Source: Lachnospiraceae bacterium (GTDB taxonomy: Bacteria; Bacillota; Clostridia; Lachnospirales; Lachnospiraceae). From it: DNA of 64,000 nt. Shown piece after piece: positions 51,690 to 61,494 of this stretch. The notes beneath the pieces are model-generated. The model was not told the DNA's origin. It made no database searches and saw only the letters and a program-made list of their open reading frames with translations. Numbering within the stretch: the first letter of the stretch is position 1; every line of letters begins with the position of its first letter. The stretch is taken from contig SVEZ01000003.1 of the NCBI GenBank assembly GCA_015057115.1, positions 124,001 through 188,000 on the forward strand. Reading direction: 5' to 3'. The translations under genes were made by a program, and so were the position numbers.

Positions 51690-52253
51690 TTGAAGGGTAG
51701 ACGATTAAAAAATCAACTGATGATTACGGCGCTGGTATTGATGATTGCAGTGGGCGGTTTTTTGAGCTTTCACTATAAGGATAAGGGACTGCTGAAGACT
51801 GCCATGGGAGGTTTAAAGAAGGAAGATGGGAAGCAGACAACGGAGCTGGAAGACATGGAAGATGCGGGAGAAGCGGTGGCAACCTCCGGATCGGCGGCTT
51901 CCGATTATGCAGCAGGAGCACGGCTGAAGAGGGAACAGAGTCATGCCAAGGTAAAAGAAGAACTGAATAAACTTTTGAAAAAGTCCGGGATTTCCAAGGA
52001 AGAGAAAAAAGAAATTACGAAAAAGCTGGTGCTTTTAACCACGAATCAGGATGCGGAGACAGCAATTGAAAATATACTGGAGGCAAAGGGATTTCAAAAT
52101 GTGGTAGTGAGTGTGGGGGAAGAAGGCGTGGATGTTGTGGTAGATTTATCGGTTGTGGAAGAAAAGGATCTGTCTAAAATTCAGGAGGTGGTGAACCGAA
52201 AGACCAAATGTCCGCCGGAGAAAATTGTGGTTACACCTCTTCGGGTGGAGTAA
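51690..52253 (+). CDS. spoIIIAH: Stage III sporulation protein AH
   Basis: A 187-residue mother-cell protein that binds forespore SpoIIQ across the intermembrane space. N-terminal helix (LMITALVLMIAVGGFLSF), a Glu/Ala-rich linker, and a YscJ-like domain (ETAIENILEAKGFQNVVVSV, EGVDVVVDL). TTG start 51690 after AAGGGGGATTTGT. Confidence 0.92.
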   Translation: MKGRRLKNQLMITALVLMIAVGGFLSFHYKDKGLLKTAMGGLKKEDGKQTTELEDMEDAGEAVATSGSAASDYAAGARLKREQSHAKVKEELNKLLKKSGISKEEKKEITKKLVLLTTNQDAETAIENILEAKGFQNVVVSVGEEGVDVVVDLSVVEEKDLSKIQEVVNRKTKCPPEKIVVTPLRVE

Positions 52254-52267
52254 ATTACGGGAACACC

Positions 52268-52297
52268 TTGACAAAGGGGTAATCACTTTTATATAAT
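52268..52297 (+). promoter_or_regulatory. prfC promoter
   Basis: Consensus TTGACA (52268-52273), an 18-base spacer, TATAAT (52292-52297), directly after the spoIIIA operon. Confidence 0.8.
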
Positions 52298-52359
52298 GAA
52301 TTGTTTGATGTGTTAGATGAAGAAAACAGATAGATAAGATAGTAAATGGAGGATGTACC

Positions 52360-53949
52360 GTGGCAGATTTAAAGAAAGAAATTGAAAAACGTAGAACCTT
52401 TGCGATTATTTCCCACCCGGATGCGGGTAAAACCACTTTAACAGAGAAATTTCTGTTATACGGAGGTGCCATTAATCAGGCCGGTTCCGTAAAGGGAAAG
52501 GCGACAGCTAAGCATGCGGTTTCTGACTGGATGGCCATTGAAAAAGAAAGAGGAATTTCGGTTACGTCCTCGGTTTTACAGTTTAATTATGATGGATACT
52601 GTATTAATATTTTGGATACGCCGGGACATCAGGACTTCTCAGAGGATACCTATCGAACCCTGATGGCAGCGGATTCGGCGGTAATGGTAATTGACGGTTC
52701 CAAGGGTGTGGAGGCACAGACCAGAAAGCTTTTTAAAGTCTGTGTTATGAGACATATTCCGATTTTTACTTTTATCAATAAAATGGACCGTGACGCCAAC
52801 GATACCTTCTCTTTGCTGGATGAGATTGAAAACGAGTTGGGTATTGCAACCTGCCCGATTAACTGGCCTATTGGTTCCGGTAAGAATTTCCAGGGTGTAT
52901 ATGACCGAAATACCCGGAAGATTATGACTTTTTCCGATACTCAGAAGGGTACAAAAGAAGGCAACGAGGAAGAGTTCTGTGTGGATGATGAGGCAGCAAT
53001 GAACCGCATCGGACAGCAGAATTATGATAAATTATTGGAAGAAATTGAACTTTTGGACGGCGCCGGAGCTGAATTTGATCAGGAGTTGGTAACAAAGGGT
53101 GAACTTTCACCGGTATTTTTTGGATCTGCGCTGACCAACTTCGGTGTGGAAACCTTTTTGCAGCACTTTTTGAAAATGACTTACGCACCCCTTGCGCGTC
53201 AGTCTGATAAGGGCGAGATTACGCCTTTTGAAGATTATTTCTCTGCCTTTGTATTTAAAATTCAGGCAAACATGAACAAGGCACACCGTGACAGAATTGC
53301 ATTTATGCGTATTGTATCCGGTAAGTTTGAGGCAGGTATGGATGTGTTCCATGTGCAGGGAGGCAAAAAAGTGAAGCTTTCCCAGCCGCAGCAGATGATG
53401 GCGTCCGAGCGTAAAATAGTGGAAGAGGCATGTGCCGGCGACATTATCGGTATTTTTGATCCGGGCATTTTTTCCATCGGAGATACGCTTACCACGGCAC
53501 CGGACAAGTTTGCATTTGAGGGAATCCCTACCTTTGCGCCGGAGCATTTTGCAAGAGTTCGTCAGGTGGATACCATGAAGAGAAAGCAGTTTGTAAAAGG
53601 TATCAATCAGATAGCCCAGGAAGGTGCAATTCAGATTTTCCAGGAGTATAATACAGGTCTGGAAGAGATCATTGTAGGCGTTGTAGGTGTGTTGCAGTTT
53701 GACGTTTTAAAATATCGTTTGGAAAGTGAATACAATGTAGAGATTAAGATGGAATCCCTGCCATACGAGCATATTCGTTGGATTAAGGATAAGACCATGG
53801 ATCTGGATAACTTAATCGGAACCTCTGATATGAAGAAAATTAAGGATTTGAAGGGAAATCCATTACTTTTGTTTGCTCATGAGTGGAGCATTAAGATGAC
53901 CTTGGAGCGTAATGAAGGACTGGAGTTAGTAGAATTCAGTAAGGATTAA
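52360..53949 (+). CDS. prfC: Peptide chain release factor 3
   Basis: A 529-residue translational GTPase that recycles RF1/RF2. G1 motif SHPDAGKTTLTE, G2 near ERGISVTSSV, G3 LDTPGHQDF, G4 FINKMDRD; domain II and the RF3 C-terminal domain follow (IGVVGVLQFDVLKYRLESEY). GTG start 52360 after AATGGAGGATGTACC. Confidence 0.96.
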   Translation: MADLKKEIEKRRTFAIISHPDAGKTTLTEKFLLYGGAINQAGSVKGKATAKHAVSDWMAIEKERGISVTSSVLQFNYDGYCINILDTPGHQDFSEDTYRTLMAADSAVMVIDGSKGVEAQTRKLFKVCVMRHIPIFTFINKMDRDANDTFSLLDEIENELGIATCPINWPIGSGKNFQGVYDRNTRKIMTFSDTQKGTKEGNEEEFCVDDEAAMNRIGQQNYDKLLEEIELLDGAGAEFDQELVTKGELSPVFFGSALTNFGVETFLQHFLKMTYAPLARQSDKGEITPFEDYFSAFVFKIQANMNKAHRDRIAFMRIVSGKFEAGMDVFHVQGGKKVKLSQPQQMMASERKIVEEACAGDIIGIFDPGIFSIGDTLTTAPDKFAFEGIPTFAPEHFARVRQVDTMKRKQFVKGINQIAQEGAIQIFQEYNTGLEEIIVGVVGVLQFDVLKYRLESEYNVEIKMESLPYEHIRWIKDKTMDLDNLIGTSDMKKIKDLKGNPLLLFAHEWSIKMTLERNEGLELVEFSKD

Positions 53950-53973
53950 TTTTTCAAAGGAGGAGGCGGAAGT

Positions 53974-54822
53974 ATGGTAAAAGATGACAGACTGAAGGTA
54001 GCGGTGGTTTTAGCAGTACTGTTTGTGGTCGCGATTTTATCCTTTACAGTGGCTGCGAACTGGGTGCAAAAACCGGAAATTCACAAGAAGCAGTTTGCGA
54101 CTTTGGATGAGAAAAAAGAAACGGTTTTGAAATTGACAGCAGTTACTACGGCAACGTCCACTTTAATTACGGTTTTGCCGGGGGATATGGCAACACCAAT
54201 TGCTGAAAAACTGGCGGATGTCAGTGGGTATCTGGTAATCGTACTGTGTGCGATTTTTCTGGAAAAATATTTGCTGGTGATTACCTGGGTGGCTGTGTTT
54301 AAAATTATTATTCCGCTAATCTGCATTTTGATAGGAGTTCGGTTGTTCGTAAATAAAGAAGTGCTGAATCAGGTAATCCTGAAACTGGCGCTTTTTGGAG
54401 TTGCCATCTGTTTGGTAATTCCGGCAAGTGTTGGGATTGCCAATCTGATAGAACACACCTATGAGAATTCCATTCAGGAGGCCATTGACGGTGGAATCGA
54501 AGTGAGTCAGGAATTCCGGGATGAACTTGGGGAAGAAGACACTGCGAAAGAGGATGAAGAGGAAAGCATCCTAGACAAAATTACCGGCTGGACAAAGGGT
54601 ATTACGGAAAAGGTTCAGGACACCGTATCGACTTTTAGCAAAGAAAATATCCAGAAAATGCTGAAGTCATCACAAAAAGAAATTAATAACCTGATAGAAG
54701 CGGTGGCGGTAATGTTAGTTACTTCCTGTTTAATACCTGTTTTAGTATTAATTTTTATGCTGTGGCTTGTAAAAACATTATTGAATGTGGATATTGAAAA
54801 AATCGGCAAAAAAAGATTGTAA
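53974..54822 (+). CDS. Membrane protein of unknown function
   Basis: A 282-residue protein with an N-terminal helix (about 8-29), two or three helices at about 80-160 (VIVLCAIFLEKYLLVITWVA, IIIPLICILIGV, LFGVAICLVIPASVGI), a Glu/Asp-rich soluble section (about 180-225) and a C-terminal helix (VMLVTSCLIPVLVLIFML). Not recognised. Strong AAAGGAGGAGGCGGAAGT ribosome binding site, 24 bases after prfC. Confidence 0.75.
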   Translation: MVKDDRLKVAVVLAVLFVVAILSFTVAANWVQKPEIHKKQFATLDEKKETVLKLTAVTTATSTLITVLPGDMATPIAEKLADVSGYLVIVLCAIFLEKYLLVITWVAVFKIIIPLICILIGVRLFVNKEVLNQVILKLALFGVAICLVIPASVGIANLIEHTYENSIQEAIDGGIEVSQEFRDELGEEDTAKEDEEESILDKITGWTKGITEKVQDTVSTFSKENIQKMLKSSQKEINNLIEAVAVMLVTSCLIPVLVLIFMLWLVKTLLNVDIEKIGKKRL

Positions 54823-54824
54823 CA

Positions 54825-54852
54825 AAAAGCGACCCCAAAAGAGGTCGCTTTT
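54825..54852. terminator. Bidirectional terminator between convergent genes
   Basis: AAAAGCGACC (54825-54834) pairs perfectly with GGTCGCTTTT (54843-54852), serving both the membrane protein gene and the minus-strand CoA-transferase gene. Confidence 0.88.
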
Positions 54853-54865
54853 ATAATGGTTATAT

Positions 54866-56209
54866 TTATCTCTTGTTGGAACGTCTCCAGATATGCATAT
54901 TCTCTGCTTCCTTAATAAGTTCATCTCTGAAATCCGGATGCGCAATGGAAATAATCTGTTCTGCACGCTCCCATGCGGAAAGACCTTTTAAGTTGATGCA
55001 TCCGTATTCTGTTACCAGATACATGGTTTGAGGACGGGTATCCGTAACAATGGAACCGGTTGCCAGTGTAGGGCGGATACGGCTGTTTACCTTGCCGTCT
55101 TTGCTGGTAAAAGTGGAAGATAAGCAGATAAAGCTCTTTCCACCCTTGGAAAGGTAAGCACCCATTACGAAGTCCATTTGTCCGCCGGCGCCGGAGATGT
55201 GTTTGGTTCCGGAACTTTCGGCATTTACCTGACCGAAGAGGTCAACATCAACAGCGTTGTTAATGGAAATAAAGTTATCAATGGAGCCGATAACCCGGGC
55301 ATCGTTGGTGTAGTCAACCGGAGCACTCATAACCGCCGGATTATTGTGAATGTAATCGTACATTTTCTTGGTTCCGGCACCGAAAGCAAAGGTCTGACGG
55401 AAAGGATCGATGTTCTTTCTTGCACCGGTAATCTTGCCGGCTTTGGCAATGTCAACAAAAGCGTCAACGTACATTTCTGTATGAACACCCAAATCCTTCA
55501 GGTCGGATTGAGCAATCATCTGTCCGATGGTGTTCGGCATTCCTCCGATACCAAGCTGGAGGCAGGCACCGTCCGGAATCTCTTTTACCACAAGTTCGGC
55601 AACCTTCTTATCAACTTCGGTAGGTGCGCCACCGGATGGAAGTTCCGGAAGCGGTTCGTTATCGCCTTCAACAATAAGGTCGACATCGGAAATATGAATT
55701 TCGGACTCAAAACCGCCTAAACAACGAGGCATATTGGTATTAACTTCTACGATAACCTTCTTTGCTGTTTCGCACATGGCTGCAAAATGGGATGCATTTG
55801 GTCCAAAATTGAAATAGCCGTGCTCATCCATTGGAGATACTACGAACATGGCCACATCATCCGGTACAATATGATCTCGGTAGTAGCGTGGCAGTTCGGA
55901 ATAACGGATAGGCGCATAATAAGCAGCTCCCGTAGAAATAAGCTTACGCTCAATGCCACTCATGTGCCAGGAGTTCCAGCAAAAATGCTCTGCGGCATCT
56001 TCCCGATCGAAAACAGCCGGTTTACGGAAAATAATTCCTCCACGCAGTTTGACATCCGTCAGTTCATCGGTACGTCTGGCAAGTGCCTTGTCCAAAGCAA
56101 CAACGGTAGCGGTTCCCCAACCGTAATCAACCCAGTCTCCGGATTTGATACATTTTACCGCTTCGTCGGCAGTCACTAGTTTCTTTTGGTATTCTTCTTG
56201 ATAATTCAA
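54866..56209 (-). CDS. but: Butyryl-CoA:acetate CoA-transferase
   Basis: A 447-residue family I CoA-transferase that makes butyrate and acetyl-CoA from butyryl-CoA and acetate. It agrees closely with the Roseburia-type enzyme: [63 protein letters not shown] (with the likely catalytic Glu in TEMYVDAF), [20 protein letters not shown], ending [10 protein letters not shown]. The close match over the whole length favours but over 4-hydroxybutyrate CoA-transferase. Ribosome binding site AAGAAGGGGGAC on the minus strand. The strongest marker that the host makes butyrate. Confidence 0.93.
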   Translation of the reverse strand: MNYQEEYQKKLVTADEAVKCIKSGDWVDYGWGTATVVALDKALARRTDELTDVKLRGGIIFRKPAVFDREDAAEHFCWNSWHMSGIERKLISTGAAYYAPIRYSELPRYYRDHIVPDDVAMFVVSPMDEHGYFNFGPNASHFAAMCETAKKVIVEVNTNMPRCLGGFESEIHISDVDLIVEGDNEPLPELPSGGAPTEVDKKVAELVVKEIPDGACLQLGIGGMPNTIGQMIAQSDLKDLGVHTEMYVDAFVDIAKAGKITGARKNIDPFRQTFAFGAGTKKMYDYIHNNPAVMSAPVDYTNDARVIGSIDNFISINNAVDVDLFGQVNAESSGTKHISGAGGQMDFVMGAYLSKGGKSFICLSSTFTSKDGKVNSRIRPTLATGSIVTDTRPQTMYLVTEYGCINLKGLSAWERAEQIISIAHPDFRDELIKEAENMHIWRRSNKR

Positions 56210-56413
56210 CGCAGAGTCCCCCTTCTTTTTAAATACTATAGTAATATATTACACTTATTAAAAAAATACCGCAAGTATTCTGATAAAATTTATCTAATCT
56301 ATAATGCTTGACTTATATCGAGAAAAAGTGCATACTGTAAACAGTCACATTCGTGACGGTCTTTTTTCGAAAATCATTCCCGCATACCTGCGGAACTTTT
56401 TTCAATTTACCTG

Positions 56414-56467
56414 TTGACTTTTCCCGACAAGAGGTATATTATTTTCATAAAGACGAACATAAGTTCG
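56414..56467 (+). promoter_or_regulatory. recA promoter with LexA box
   Basis: TTGACT (56414-56419), a 17-base spacer and TATTAT (56437-56442). CGAACATAAGTTCG (56454-56467) is a perfect Gram-positive LexA/SOS box, placed just after the start of transcription. Upstream (56210-56410) lie A/T-rich sequence and two hairpins (GTCAC/GTGAC; CCGCA/TGCGG with a T tail). Confidence 0.93.
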
Positions 56468-56486
56468 CAAGAAGGAGATTAAGAAT

Positions 56487-57539
56487 ATGGCGAAAGAAGA
56501 TAGATTGAAGGCCTTAGATGCGGCCATTGCACAGATTGAGAAGCAGTATGGTAAGGGCTCGGTTATGAAGCTGGGTGATAATACTGCCAGCATGAACGTG
56601 GAGACTGTACCTACCGGTTCCATCAGTTTGGATATCGCGTTGGGATTGGGTGGTGTTCCTAAGGGACGTGTGATTGAAGTATACGGTCCGGAATCCAGTG
56701 GTAAGACTACCGTAGCCCTTCATATGGTGGCTGAAGTTCAGAAGCGTGGAGGAATCGCAGGCTTTATTGACGCAGAACATGCTTTGGATCCTGTATATGC
56801 CAAGAACATTGGTGTAGATATTGATAATCTGTACATTTCCCAGCCGGACAACGGAGAGCAGGCGTTAGAGATTACAGAAACCATGGTACGTTCCGGTGCG
56901 GTAGATATTGTAATCGTAGACTCTGTTGCGGCGTTGGTGCCGAAGGCAGAGATTGACGGCGATATGGGAGATTCCCATGTGGGATTACAGGCAAGACTTA
57001 TGTCACAGGCTCTTCGTAAACTGACGGGTGTTATCAGTAAGTCCAACTGTATCGTAATCTTTATCAACCAGTTAAGAGAGAAGGTTGGTATTATGTTCGG
57101 TAATCCGGAGACTACTACCGGAGGTCGTGCATTGAAGTTCTATTCTTCTATTCGTATGGATGTAAGAAGAATTGAAGCCTTGAAGCAGGGCGGAGAAGTG
57201 ATTGGTAACCGTACCAGAATCAAGATTGTTAAGAATAAGGTGGCTCCGCCATTTAAGGAAGCTGAGTTTGATATTATGTTTGGTAAAGGAATATCCAAGG
57301 AGGGAGATCTTCTTGATCTTGCAGCGGATATTGATGTCATTAACAAGTCCGGAGCATGGTATGCATACAAGGGAGACAAGATTGGACAGGGACGTGAGAA
57401 TGCAAAGCAGTTCCTTGCCAATAACCCGGAGATCTGTGCAGAGATTGAGGCACAGGTAAGAGCGCATTACCAGCTGGATGGAGAAATGGCGACAGAAGCC
57501 GGAAACGAAGTGGCAGCTACAGCAGAAGCAGAAGAATAA
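56487..57539 (+). CDS. recA: Recombinase RecA
   Basis: A 350-residue RecA with Walker [10 protein letters not shown], Walker [18 protein letters not shown], the L1/L2 loops ([40 protein letters not shown]) and an Ala/Glu-rich acidic tail. SOS-controlled by the LexA box 20 bases upstream. ATG 56487 follows AAGAAGGAGATTAAGAAT. A stem-loop terminator follows. Confidence 0.98.
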   Translation: MAKEDRLKALDAAIAQIEKQYGKGSVMKLGDNTASMNVETVPTGSISLDIALGLGGVPKGRVIEVYGPESSGKTTVALHMVAEVQKRGGIAGFIDAEHALDPVYAKNIGVDIDNLYISQPDNGEQALEITETMVRSGAVDIVIVDSVAALVPKAEIDGDMGDSHVGLQARLMSQALRKLTGVISKSNCIVIFINQLREKVGIMFGNPETTTGGRALKFYSSIRMDVRRIEALKQGGEVIGNRTRIKIVKNKVAPPFKEAEFDIMFGKGISKEGDLLDLAADIDVINKSGAWYAYKGDKIGQGRENAKQFLANNPEICAEIEAQVRAHYQLDGEMATEAGNEVAATAEAEE

Positions 57540-57544
57540 ATGTA

Positions 57545-57574
57545 AAGCTCGAAGCGTTTGTGCTTCGGGCTTTT
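57545..57574 (+). terminator. Terminator after recA
   Basis: AAGC-t-CGAAGC (57545-57555), GTTTGT, GCTTCG-g-GCTT (57562-57572), TT. The T tail is short, so read-through into the next genes is likely. Confidence 0.7.
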
Positions 57575-57601
57575 CGCCTATCACAACGAGGGGGAAGATG
57601 C

Positions 57602-58291
57602 ATGTTATTGAATTGGTTTAGCGATGATTTTGACAAGTTGATTCTTTTTTACTACTTTCATGATGGGGAGGAGACTGCAAAGCGCTTGATTCAGGCGAAA
57701 CTTCATTGCTCCAATAAGGAGGCCAGAAGAACGTTATATGAGGTTTTGCTTGGGAAGAAACAGGAAGAGTATCGGAAAGAACTGTTGCGGAAGTTTAAGT
57801 CTTTGGATGTCCGGAAGAGTCAAATGAAACTCTTTTTGGAAACGGGGATTTTGCTACCGCGTAAGCCTTTACGAAAACAGAAACTTCGCGTCGCATTGTT
57901 TGTGGATGGCGAGAATATCAGTTACAAGCATGCAGAACGTATTCGTTCTATAGCGGAGAAGGAAGGGGTTGTGGTGGTTTCCCGAGTATATACGTTGTAT
58001 AATGACCCCAGTATTCGGAAGTGGCGTGAGAAGGCGAAAGATAACCAGATGGTGGACGTTCGCCTCGGAGGCAAGCATGAGAAGGATAAGGTGGATCGGA
58101 AGATACAGAGTGATATGCGAAGACTTTTTGACAGTCGCATAGACGTGATTTGCCTGGCAACCTGCGATGGCGGTTATGCACCAACGGTTCAGGCTGCGGT
58201 AAGTGCAGGCAAATGTGTGATTGTTATGGGGGAGGAAGTGAAGATGTCGGCGCGGCTGCGTAAGGCAGGAAGTCGTATGGTGGCATTATAG
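57602..58291 (+). CDS. NYN-domain putative ribonuclease
   Basis: A 229-residue protein. The C-terminal two thirds (about 95-229) is a NYN/PIN-like (LabA/DUF88) domain: VALFVDGENISYKHAERI with the first acidic residue, VSRVYTLYNDPSIRKW, DVICLATCDGGYAPTVQAA with the second acidic cluster, and VIVMGEE. The N-terminal part is helical and unrecognised. The domain has the metal-binding acids of an RNase. It sits between recA and recX. ATG 57602 follows GAGGGGGAAGATGC. Confidence 0.8.
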   Translation: MLLNWFSDDFDKLILFYYFHDGEETAKRLIQAKLHCSNKEARRTLYEVLLGKKQEEYRKELLRKFKSLDVRKSQMKLFLETGILLPRKPLRKQKLRVALFVDGENISYKHAERIRSIAEKEGVVVVSRVYTLYNDPSIRKWREKAKDNQMVDVRLGGKHEKDKVDRKIQSDMRRLFDSRIDVICLATCDGGYAPTVQAAVSAGKCVIVMGEEVKMSARLRKAGSRMVAL

Positions 58292-58343
58292 GTGCAAGAA
58301 ACTGTGCTTAGAACAATTCAGGTGTAAAGGAAAGAGGACAGAA

Positions 58344-58847
58344 ATGGGCTATCAGAGAAGAAGACCTGAGACAATGGAACATTTGGAACCGGAAGAAGTG
58401 GTGAAACGTGCGAAGAAGAAGGCGTTAGCTCTTTTGGAAAGACAGGATAGAACAGAAAGTCAACTGTTGTCTAAGCTGGCAGAGAAAGGATTTCCGGAAT
58501 ATGCCTGTGAAGAAGCACTAGCCTATGTGAAGAGCTTTCATTATGTGGACGATGAACGATTTGCCAGAAACTATATCCGGTATCGTCAGGACAGTAAGAG
58601 CCGTCAACAGCTAAAATTGGATTTAATCAGGAAGGGTGTTAAGAAGGAGACTATTGACCTGGCGATGGAAGAAGAGTATGAGAATGAAGAGAAGGATATG
58701 ATTCTAGCACTTCTTCACAAGAAGAGGTTCGACCCCGCCACGGCAGATGTGAAAGAGAAGAATCGTATAATGGGATTTTTGCTTCGCAGAGGCTATTCCC
58801 TTGCAGAGGTGAAGGAGTGTATGCGGCAGATGGAACATGAACGGTAG
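58344..58847 (+). CDS. recX: Regulatory protein RecX
   Basis: A 167-residue three-helix-repeat protein that modulates RecA filaments. Marks: KKALALLERQDRTESQLLSK, VKSFHYVDDERFARNYIRYR, RRGYSLAEVKECM. It follows recA with one gene between them. Confidence 0.92.
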   Translation: MGYQRRRPETMEHLEPEEVVKRAKKKALALLERQDRTESQLLSKLAEKGFPEYACEEALAYVKSFHYVDDERFARNYIRYRQDSKSRQQLKLDLIRKGVKKETIDLAMEEEYENEEKDMILALLHKKRFDPATADVKEKNRIMGFLLRRGYSLAEVKECMRQMEHER

Positions 58848-58931
58848 GAGAGTGTTCACAAGATGGAAGGCAGGGGATTTTTTTTGACAATACAATATGT
58901 GCAAATAATGGCTGATATCAGATACAAGTAC

Positions 58932-58960
58932 TTGACATAAGAAGGGAAAGAGTATAAAAT
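58932..58960 (+). promoter_or_regulatory. rny promoter
   Basis: TTGACA (58932-58937) with TAAAAT (58955-58960) at 17 bases, or TATAAA at 15. The leader is about 90 bases. A second TTGACA at 58884 has no convincing -10. Confidence 0.6.
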
Positions 58961-59043
58961 TTAAGTGTTGAAACTATGCCAAATAGTAAGCCAGATTGCT
59001 ATATAGATATGTGACAACACTTTGTAATTTGAAAATTTAATAA

Positions 59044-59056
59044 AGGAGGTGCTCCT
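59044..59056 (+). promoter_or_regulatory. rny ribosome binding site inside a small hairpin
   Basis: AGGAG (59044-59048), GTG, CTCCT (59052-59056), directly followed by the GTG start. The Shine-Dalgarno bases form the 5' arm of a perfect 5-pair stem, so ribosome access may be limited. Confidence 0.55.
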
Positions 59057-60616
59057 GTGCATTTTGACATTTTGTCCGCACTAATCGGTTTGATCGTGGC
59101 TTGCATTATTGCAATCCCTGTAACTGCCAAGATTGTTACCGACCGTCGTAAGAAACAGTACGATGAGAAGGTTGGCAGTGCAGAAGATAGAGCGAGACAG
59201 ATTATTGACGATGCTGTTAAGACTGCAGAAGCAAAGAAGCGTGAGTCTTTACTGGAAGTCAAGGAAGAGTCCATTCGCACCAAGAACGAGCTTGAGAAAG
59301 AGACCAAGGAACGCAGAGCAGAAGTTCAGCGTTTAGAGCGTCGTATCGTTCAGCGTGAAGAGAGTTTGGATAAGAAGATTGCCGCAGTAGAGAAACGGGA
59401 AGCTGATTGCAACAGCAGAGAACAGGAATTATCTGTTCAGAAGGAAAAGATAGCAAAGCTCAATGAAGAACGCGTACAGGAACTCGAACGAATCTCTGGA
59501 TTAACCTCCGAACAAGCAAAAGAATATCTTTTAAAAACTGTTGAAGACGATGTGAAACTTGATACAGCTAAGCTTATCAAGGAACTGGAAAACAAAGCGA
59601 AAGAAGAAGCTTCCAAGAAAGCCAAGGATTATATTGTTACCGCTATTCAGAAATGTGCGGCTGACCATGTATCCGAGACAACGATTTCGGTAGTACAGTT
59701 ACCAAGTGATGAAATGAAGGGACGTATTATCGGTCGTGAAGGAAGAAATATTCGTACATTAGAGACCTTAACCGGTGTAGATTTGATTATTGATGATACT
59801 CCGGATGCTGTGGTTTTATCCAGCTTTGATCCGGTGAGACGTGAAGTTGCGAGAATTGCTTTAGAGAAGCTGATCGTAGACGGACGTATTCATCCGGCGA
59901 GAATCGAAGAAATGGTAGAGAAGGCTCAGCATGAGGTTGAGAATATGATGCGCGAGGAAGGTGAGAGTGCGACACTTGAAGTTGGTGTTCACGGCATTCA
60001 TCCGGAACTTGTGAAGTTACTGGGAAGAATGAAGTTCAGAACCAGTTTTGGTCAGAATGCGTTAAAGCATTCTATCGAAGTTGCACAGCTTTCCGGGTTG
60101 TTGGCAGCGGAAATCGGTGTTGATGTGAAGATGGCTAAGCGCGCCGGATTATTACACGACATTGGTAAGGCTGTGGATCATGATATGGAAGGATCCCACA
60201 TTCAGTTGGGAGCAGATCTTTGTAGAAAATACAAAGAAGGTGCATTGGTTATTAATGCGGTTGAGGCTCATCACGGTGATGTGGAGCCGGAAACCCTTAT
60301 CGCATGCATTGTACAGGCAGCAGATGCTATTTCTGCGGCTCGTCCTGGTGCGCGTAGAGAAACATTGGAAACCTACGCTAACCGTTTGAAACAGTTAGAA
60401 GAGATTGCAGACAGTTTTAAAGGCGTTGATAAGTCTTTTGCTATTCAGGCAGGAAGAGAAGTTCGTATTATGGTTGTTCCTGATCAGATTTCCGATGCTG
60501 ATATGGTGCTGTTGGGAAGAGATATTGCAAAGCGCGTAGAAAGCGAGCTTGCTTATCCGGGACAGATTAAGATCAGTGTAATACGGGAGTCTAGAGTAAC
60601 CGATTACGCAAAATAA
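59057..60616 (+). CDS. rny: Ribonuclease Y
   Basis: A 519-residue membrane-anchored endoribonuclease that starts mRNA decay. N-terminal helix ([20 protein letters not shown]), a long coiled coil (about 30-200), KH domain ([20 protein letters not shown]), and the catalytic HD domain ([20 protein letters not shown]). GTG start 59057 after AAAGGAGGTGCTCCT. Confidence 0.97.
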   Translation: MHFDILSALIGLIVACIIAIPVTAKIVTDRRKKQYDEKVGSAEDRARQIIDDAVKTAEAKKRESLLEVKEESIRTKNELEKETKERRAEVQRLERRIVQREESLDKKIAAVEKREADCNSREQELSVQKEKIAKLNEERVQELERISGLTSEQAKEYLLKTVEDDVKLDTAKLIKELENKAKEEASKKAKDYIVTAIQKCAADHVSETTISVVQLPSDEMKGRIIGREGRNIRTLETLTGVDLIIDDTPDAVVLSSFDPVRREVARIALEKLIVDGRIHPARIEEMVEKAQHEVENMMREEGESATLEVGVHGIHPELVKLLGRMKFRTSFGQNALKHSIEVAQLSGLLAAEIGVDVKMAKRAGLLHDIGKAVDHDMEGSHIQLGADLCRKYKEGALVINAVEAHHGDVEPETLIACIVQAADAISAARPGARRETLETYANRLKQLEEIADSFKGVDKSFAIQAGREVRIMVVPDQISDADMVLLGRDIAKRVESELAYPGQIKISVIRESRVTDYAK

Positions 60617-60633
60617 TTGACATGAGAGTATGA

Positions 60634-60677
60634 GGGTGTTATGGAAGTGAGATCTTCCGTAACATCCTTTTCTTTTT
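60634..60677 (+). terminator. Terminator after rny
   Basis: GGGTGTTATGGAAG (60634-60647) pairs with CTTCCGTAACATCC (60654-60667) with G-U pairs, followed by TTTTCTTTTTG. Confidence 0.85.
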
Positions 60678-60762
60678 GCATAATTGGATGGGACAGGTCA
60701 TAGGATAGAAAAAAAGCCCGGGAGGCGATTTTACGACAAAGGAAGGAATAAGAAGAGGAAGG

Positions 60763-61284
60763 TTGATTTTCGCGGCAGGATGCTTAATCCTTCTTGCAGG
60801 CTTCCTTTTTGCAGTAAAGGTTTCAGCAGATGAAGAAAATGGCATAGCCTTATGTATGGAGTATTTTTTGGAACAGTTTCTATATGAAGATGTGGTAAAA
60901 GAGGAGTTGTTTACCTACATCTTGTTCCACAGATTGTTTTTTCTGTTGGTGATGCTTTTAAATGGTATCGGGTTACTCCGGTTTCATACTAAATGCTGGA
61001 TGATTGGGTTGTTTTTGTTTTTGCTAAGTTATGGGTGGGGAATTCTTCTATTGCGGTATCATTTGAAGGCGGTTTTGTTTTTGGTGGAAATGAGTATGCC
61101 CCAGTGGATTTTTTTTGTGGCCGGCCTTTTTTTCTCTGGAAAAATGCGTGTTGCATGGGAGATGGAGAGTTCTCGAAAAGTATTGGAATACTGTGGGTTG
61201 TGTATTTTTTTCTTTTCTGTAGGGGTATTAACGGAGGCTACAATAAATCCACTTTTTATGAAATTTCTTATTGACCTTCTCTGA
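60763..61284 (+). CDS. Membrane protein, probably stage II sporulation protein M-like
   Basis: A 173-residue protein with four or five membrane helices: FAAGCLILLAGFLFAV, LFFLLVMLLNGIGLL, MIGLFLFLLSYGWGILLL, MPQWIFFVAGLFFSG, and IFFFSVGVLTEATINPLFM. The LKAVLFLVEMSMPQWIFFVA and final ATINP segments resemble the SpoIIM family (needed for engulfment), but it is shorter than B. subtilis SpoIIM (214 residues). The only start is TTG 60763, with AGAGGAAGG directly adjacent, which is unusually close; the true start is uncertain. Confidence 0.6.
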   Translation: MIFAAGCLILLAGFLFAVKVSADEENGIALCMEYFLEQFLYEDVVKEELFTYILFHRLFFLLVMLLNGIGLLRFHTKCWMIGLFLFLLSYGWGILLLRYHLKAVLFLVEMSMPQWIFFVAGLFFSGKMRVAWEMESSRKVLEYCGLCIFFFSVGVLTEATINPLFMKFLIDLL

Positions 61285-61308
61285 ATAATGGTTTAGAATA
61301 ACAGTTGT

Positions 61309-61380
61309 GCACCTGTAGCTCAGGGGAGAGAGCAATGGATTCCGGTTCCATGAGCGGGGGTTCGAATCCCTCCAGGTGCG
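61309..61380 (+). tRNA. tRNA-Arg, anticodon CCG
   Basis: A complete cloverleaf of 72 bases: acceptor GCACCTG with CAGGTGC, D arm GCTC/GAGC, anticodon stem ATGGA/TCCAT with loop TTCCGGT (anticodon CCG, reading CGG), and T arm around TTCGAAT. The discriminator is G and the CCA end is not encoded. Confidence 0.95.
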
Positions 61381-61494
61381 CTTATTGTGTTTATTGGACA
61401 GTTTTAAGACTGGGAGATATAGATGGAAATCCTATCATTTGTTGTAAGATAGGAAAATATGGGAATACTGATACAAATAGGAGGAAAGCGTGTC

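Noticed and set aside
55178-56179. Long plus-strand frames opposite the CoA-transferase gene
   Set aside because: The minus-strand product matches a known enzyme over its full length; the opposite frames have no ribosome binding site.
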